Below are positions 34,023-36,367 of a stretch of 36,367 nucleotides of DNA, piece after piece; the stretch's first letter is position 1; the number at the start of each line of letters is the position of its first letter. Location of the stretch: assembly GCA_013911165.1 (NCBI GenBank), contig JACETR010000023.1, forward strand, positions 1 to 36,367, written 5' to 3'. The translations under genes and the position numbers were made by a program. The stretch comes from Planctomycetota bacterium. GTDB lineage: Bacteria; Planctomycetota; UBA8108; UBA1146. The notes beneath the pieces are model-generated. The model was not told where the DNA came from. It made no database searches and saw nothing but the letters and a program-made list of their open reading frames with translations.

Positions 34023-36367
34023 GGCAGCTCCTTGAACTGAATTTCGTCAAACCAGACCGTACCCTCGAGACCTCTGACGTAACAGGCCAAATAGGTGGTT
34101 CTGCTCTGGCCGGGGGACCACTCAAACTTGACTTGTCGCCAATCCGAATCGCCCCGGAGGGGTTTAGAGCGGCCGGACCAGGAGCCGATTCGGCCGGTGA
34201 AGAATCCGATCAGGGCCTCTCCCTTAAATCCTTCTGATTTGAGGATTCCGCTGACTTCATAACGTTTTCCGGGGGTGACCACGATTCGCTGAATGATGCC
34301 CCCCGCACCCGCTTCCCGCAGTGTGGCGCGCAGAGCGCAGGTGCCGGTGCCAATCTCTTCCTCCTCTGCCTCAAAACGAATTGATCCACCTGGGTCCACC
34401 TCACCGCGGATCCAGCCATCCATGAAGCCTTCAGATTCAAAATCGCCATTCAGCAGTGGTTGATGGGTTTCCACCCTGACGACTTCATCGAGAAGCTCTT
34501 CGCCCGGCGGACCTTCATCGAGGACACCCATCGGAACCGGGGTTCCATCGGGGGTCATCAGTTCCACCCGGAAGCCCCGGGTACCCACCAACTGGGTGGC
34601 GGAGATTTCGATGACGTTTTCTCCCTTGAGGAGAGTGACGGGGAACGGTTTTTTCTGATTGAGCATCAGCTCGTCGTGCATCGGTTGTGTCATCTGCGCA
34701 CTGGCATCCATGAACCCGACGGGAGAGCCATTGACGCTGACCTGCAACTTGACGTCTGCAGCAATCGCCAATCGTGCTTCCATATCCCTGTTGACCGCAA
34801 TTCTTCTGAAGAGAAGCCATCTTCTGTTTTTGGTGGGGACAGAAACATCTGCAGAAAGATCGGTGAAGGGGGTTGGCCAAACCATTCTCTTCCATGGAGA
34901 CTTGTCGTCCTCCTTACCCTCCACAGGTCCCCGGACCCACCATCCATTGATGATCGTTCCATCGAGGCGGTTGTAGTTGAGCTTTTTGGGGTGTTTTTTG
35001 ACAAACTTGACCGAAGAGCCACCCAGATCGATGCGTTCATCGAAGACGGGCCAGCCATTGGCTCTGAAGATCCATGCCACATTTTTTCCAAGAGCCAACG
35101 AGTAGAGGGCGGCGATCCTTTCGATACTCGACAATCCATGGAGAAGCAGGGTGACTTCAGACGCCCGTCTTTCCGTGAACATCTTCCTGTGTACTCCGAG
35201 CCCGTGAATAAATCGCATCGCTGCAAAGACAGAGGCGTTCGGTTGCCAGCGTTGGGGACGGTCGCTGGCCCTGTTCAGGAGCCAGTCTATGGTGTTTTGA
35301 AAAGCCTGGGCATTCAGCAAGCGGTAGCCCAATTCACCATAGATTCCCTCATCCACTCCGCAGTCTGCCAACAGCATGTACGGATCGTGTCCAAATCCGA
35401 TGTTGTGACCCAGCTCGTGGGTGAAGGCGAAGGGCAGGATGTCACCTGCACCGGTGTACTGATGCAGTTGGGCTGCATCGAGCACGATGACTCCGCCACC
35501 ACCAAGTCCACCGACACCCGGGGGCAGGAAGATGTCAAAGTCCATGTGAAGTCTCTGAACGCCGTCTGCACAGCCCAGGTGATCCCTGCAACCGAGCAGA
35601 CTCTTCGATACCTCGGGCATCATGTCCGTCATCCTCCGGCGGAAAACACTGGGACCGGAAGCACTGCTTCCTGCGGCGTTGATGGTGACGGGGGTTTCTG
35701 CGCTGGCGATCCCCTGGATCGGGGCATCGCCGAAGGGAACGTCGATCTGGATTTTGACCTTGTCGAGGTCGACGCGTGCCAGCGTTCCCGGTTCTGCCCA
35801 GCTCATGGAGCCGAGCTCACGATCGATCAGCACATTGCCTCCGGCATCCACTGCAGCCAGAGACCCGGTACCGGATGGAACTCCTTCCAGAATTCGACCG
35901 GCACTGTCTGTGATGGAGAGTCTCATCTGAATGACATCATCCTTGCGTTCGTAATGAAGGATGGAAGTCCACGGACCTGTCGGCTGCAGATCATGGCGTT
36001 CACCGGAACCGACGGTCGTGCGGTAGGGCAGGAACCGACAGGTTCCACCGGCGGCGAGTTGGCTACTCACCGTCAGTCGATAGGTTCCCGGGAAGACCCA
36101 GGCGCGCGCCGTCTCCCTGGTGTTCATGGAGAAGCGCTCCCTGAATCCATCGGTAGAGATCACCTCGACGTTTCCCTGATCGGCCCCGCCGTATGCGGCT
36201 TTGGCTCGATACTCCAGACGACCCATCACTGAACGATCGAGGATGATGTTGATCAGAGACCGATTTCCTTCGGTTCGTTGGCGCAGCAGAGCCAGATCTC
36301 CGTCTGAGGATCTTCCAAGAACACAGATCTCCACAGCCATACCTGAAAGCAGCAGACGGAAGCGTCC
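34019..36367 (-). CDS. Metzincin-like zinc metalloprotease with C-terminal carbohydrate-binding-type domain (5' end cut by window edge)
   Basis: The frame is open to the right edge (upstream codons read GRFRLLLSG), so the start and any signal peptide are outside; at least 782 residues are present. Counting from Met at 36340, HELGHNIGFGH occupies 308-318 and fits the metzincin zinc site HExxHxxGxxH. Before it are beta-rich regions, and Cys pairs near 251 and 257 may form disulfides, as in secreted proteins. After it comes a helical segment with WIFRANGWPVFDERIDLGG, then a beta region (VTLLKGENVIEISA) and a final domain with NGDFESEGFMDGWIRG to WFDEIQF, which looks like a CBM4/9-type sugar-binding sandwich. 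I expect a secreted or surface protease acting on glycosylated material. A gluzincin of the M60 type is a less likely alternative because the third His is present. Confidence 0.8.
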   Translation of the reverse strand, partial: GRFRLLLSGMAVEICVLGRSSDGDLALLRQRTEGNRSLINIILDRSVMGRLEYRAKAAYGGADQGNVEVISTDGFRERFSMNTRETARAWVFPGTYRLTVSSQLAAGGTCRFLPYRTTVGSGERHDLQPTGPWTSILHYERKDDVIQMRLSITDSAGRILEGVPSGTGSLAAVDAGGNVLIDRELGSMSWAEPGTLARVDLDKVKIQIDVPFGDAPIQGIASAETPVTINAAGSSASGPSVFRRRMTDMMPEVSKSLLGCRDHLGCADGVQRLHMDFDIFLPPGVGGLGGGGVIVLDAAQLHQYTGAGDILPFAFTHELGHNIGFGHDPYMLLADCGVDEGIYGELGYRLLNAQAFQNTIDWLLNRASDRPQRWQPNASVFAAMRFIHGLGVHRKMFTERRASEVTLLLHGLSSIERIAALYSLALGKNVAWIFRANGWPVFDERIDLGGSSVKFVKKHPKKLNYNRLDGTIINGWWVRGPVEGKEDDKSPWKRMVWPTPFTDLSADVSVPTKNRRWLLFRRIAVNRDMEARLAIAADVKLQVSVNGSPVGFMDASAQMTQPMHDELMLNQKKPFPVTLLKGENVIEISATQLVGTRGFRVELMTPDGTPVPMGVLDEGPPGEELLDEVVRVETHQPLLNGDFESEGFMDGWIRGEVDPGGSIRFEAEEEEIGTGTCALRATLREAGAGGIIQRIVVTPGKRYEVSGILKSEGFKGEALIGFFTGRIGSWSGRSKPLRGDSDWRQVKFEWSPGQSRTTYLACYVRGLEGTVWFDEIQFKELP

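Noticed and set aside
34460..36232. 590-codon plus-strand open frame
   Set aside because: It is antisense to the metzincin-like gene, whose motifs (HExxHxxGxxH, CBM-like end) are clear. The plus-strand translation has no family character or ribosome site.

Overview
The window reads as a compact chromosomal segment of a Gram-negative bacterium. Kdo activation (KdsB), an MsbA-like lipid exporter and a WaaE-like core glycosyltransferase point to an LPS-type outer membrane. The von Willebrand (VWA) protein has a second VWA domain with an HTCE-type degenerate metal site and a GATase-like segment, an architecture I associate with Planctomycetota and Verrucomicrobiota. Together with the NHL lipoprotein and the kdsB-pyrG linkage (also recalled from Chlamydia), this suggests a PVC-group or similar lineage. 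That placement is an inference and a tree was not possible here. No tRNA, rRNA, CRISPR array, insertion sequence or phage gene was seen.

Layout. 1-7.9 kb (+): mutL (cut by the left edge), DAHP synthase, an M16 peptidase-like pair (one without, one with the zinc site), a glutamate/dicarboxylate symporter with a PDZ-like insertion, and elongation factor P ending in a strong terminator. 7.9-10.6 kb (-): operon mutY, amidinohydrolase, uracil-DNA-glycosylase-like. 10.65-17.9 kb (+): aroC, an AhpD-like gene, a membrane coiled-coil gene, an NHL lipoprotein and a large VWA protein. 17.9-26.3 kb (both strands): envelope polysaccharide genes (WaaE-like GT, MsbA-like ABC exporter, DegT aminotransferase, nucleotide-sugar epimerase, GT4, kdsB) interrupted by queC. 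26.4-30.2 kb (+): pyrG, DUF1844 gene, metG. 30.2-36.4 kb (-): a tightly packed operon reading from a metzincin-like protease (cut by the right edge) through a hypothetical helical protein, an RluA-type pseudouridine synthase and a MobA-like transferase to a ChaN-like protein.

The main discovery is two neighbouring genes that each continue in frame through an internal UGA. In the AhpD-like gene (11750-12325) the UGA sits exactly where the second catalytic Cys of CxxC belongs and a stem-loop follows at selenocysteine-insertion distance. In the next gene (12470-14110) a UGA follows a CxxC-x4-C cluster and is followed by an 8-bp hairpin with a GGUC loop. I interpret both as selenoproteins. The first belongs to a known selenoprotein family; the second, a membrane coiled-coil protein in a VWA/NHL operon, matches no selenoprotein family I know and is the best candidate for something undescribed. 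Conventional gene calling would split both genes.

Functional links: aroF and aroC both serve the shikimate pathway; mutL, mutY and the UDG-like gene all serve DNA repair; pyrG makes the CTP that KdsB consumes to activate Kdo; metG and efp serve translation. Many genes overlap by 1-14 bases, including three TTGA stop/start overlaps with TTG starts, so translational coupling appears common here.
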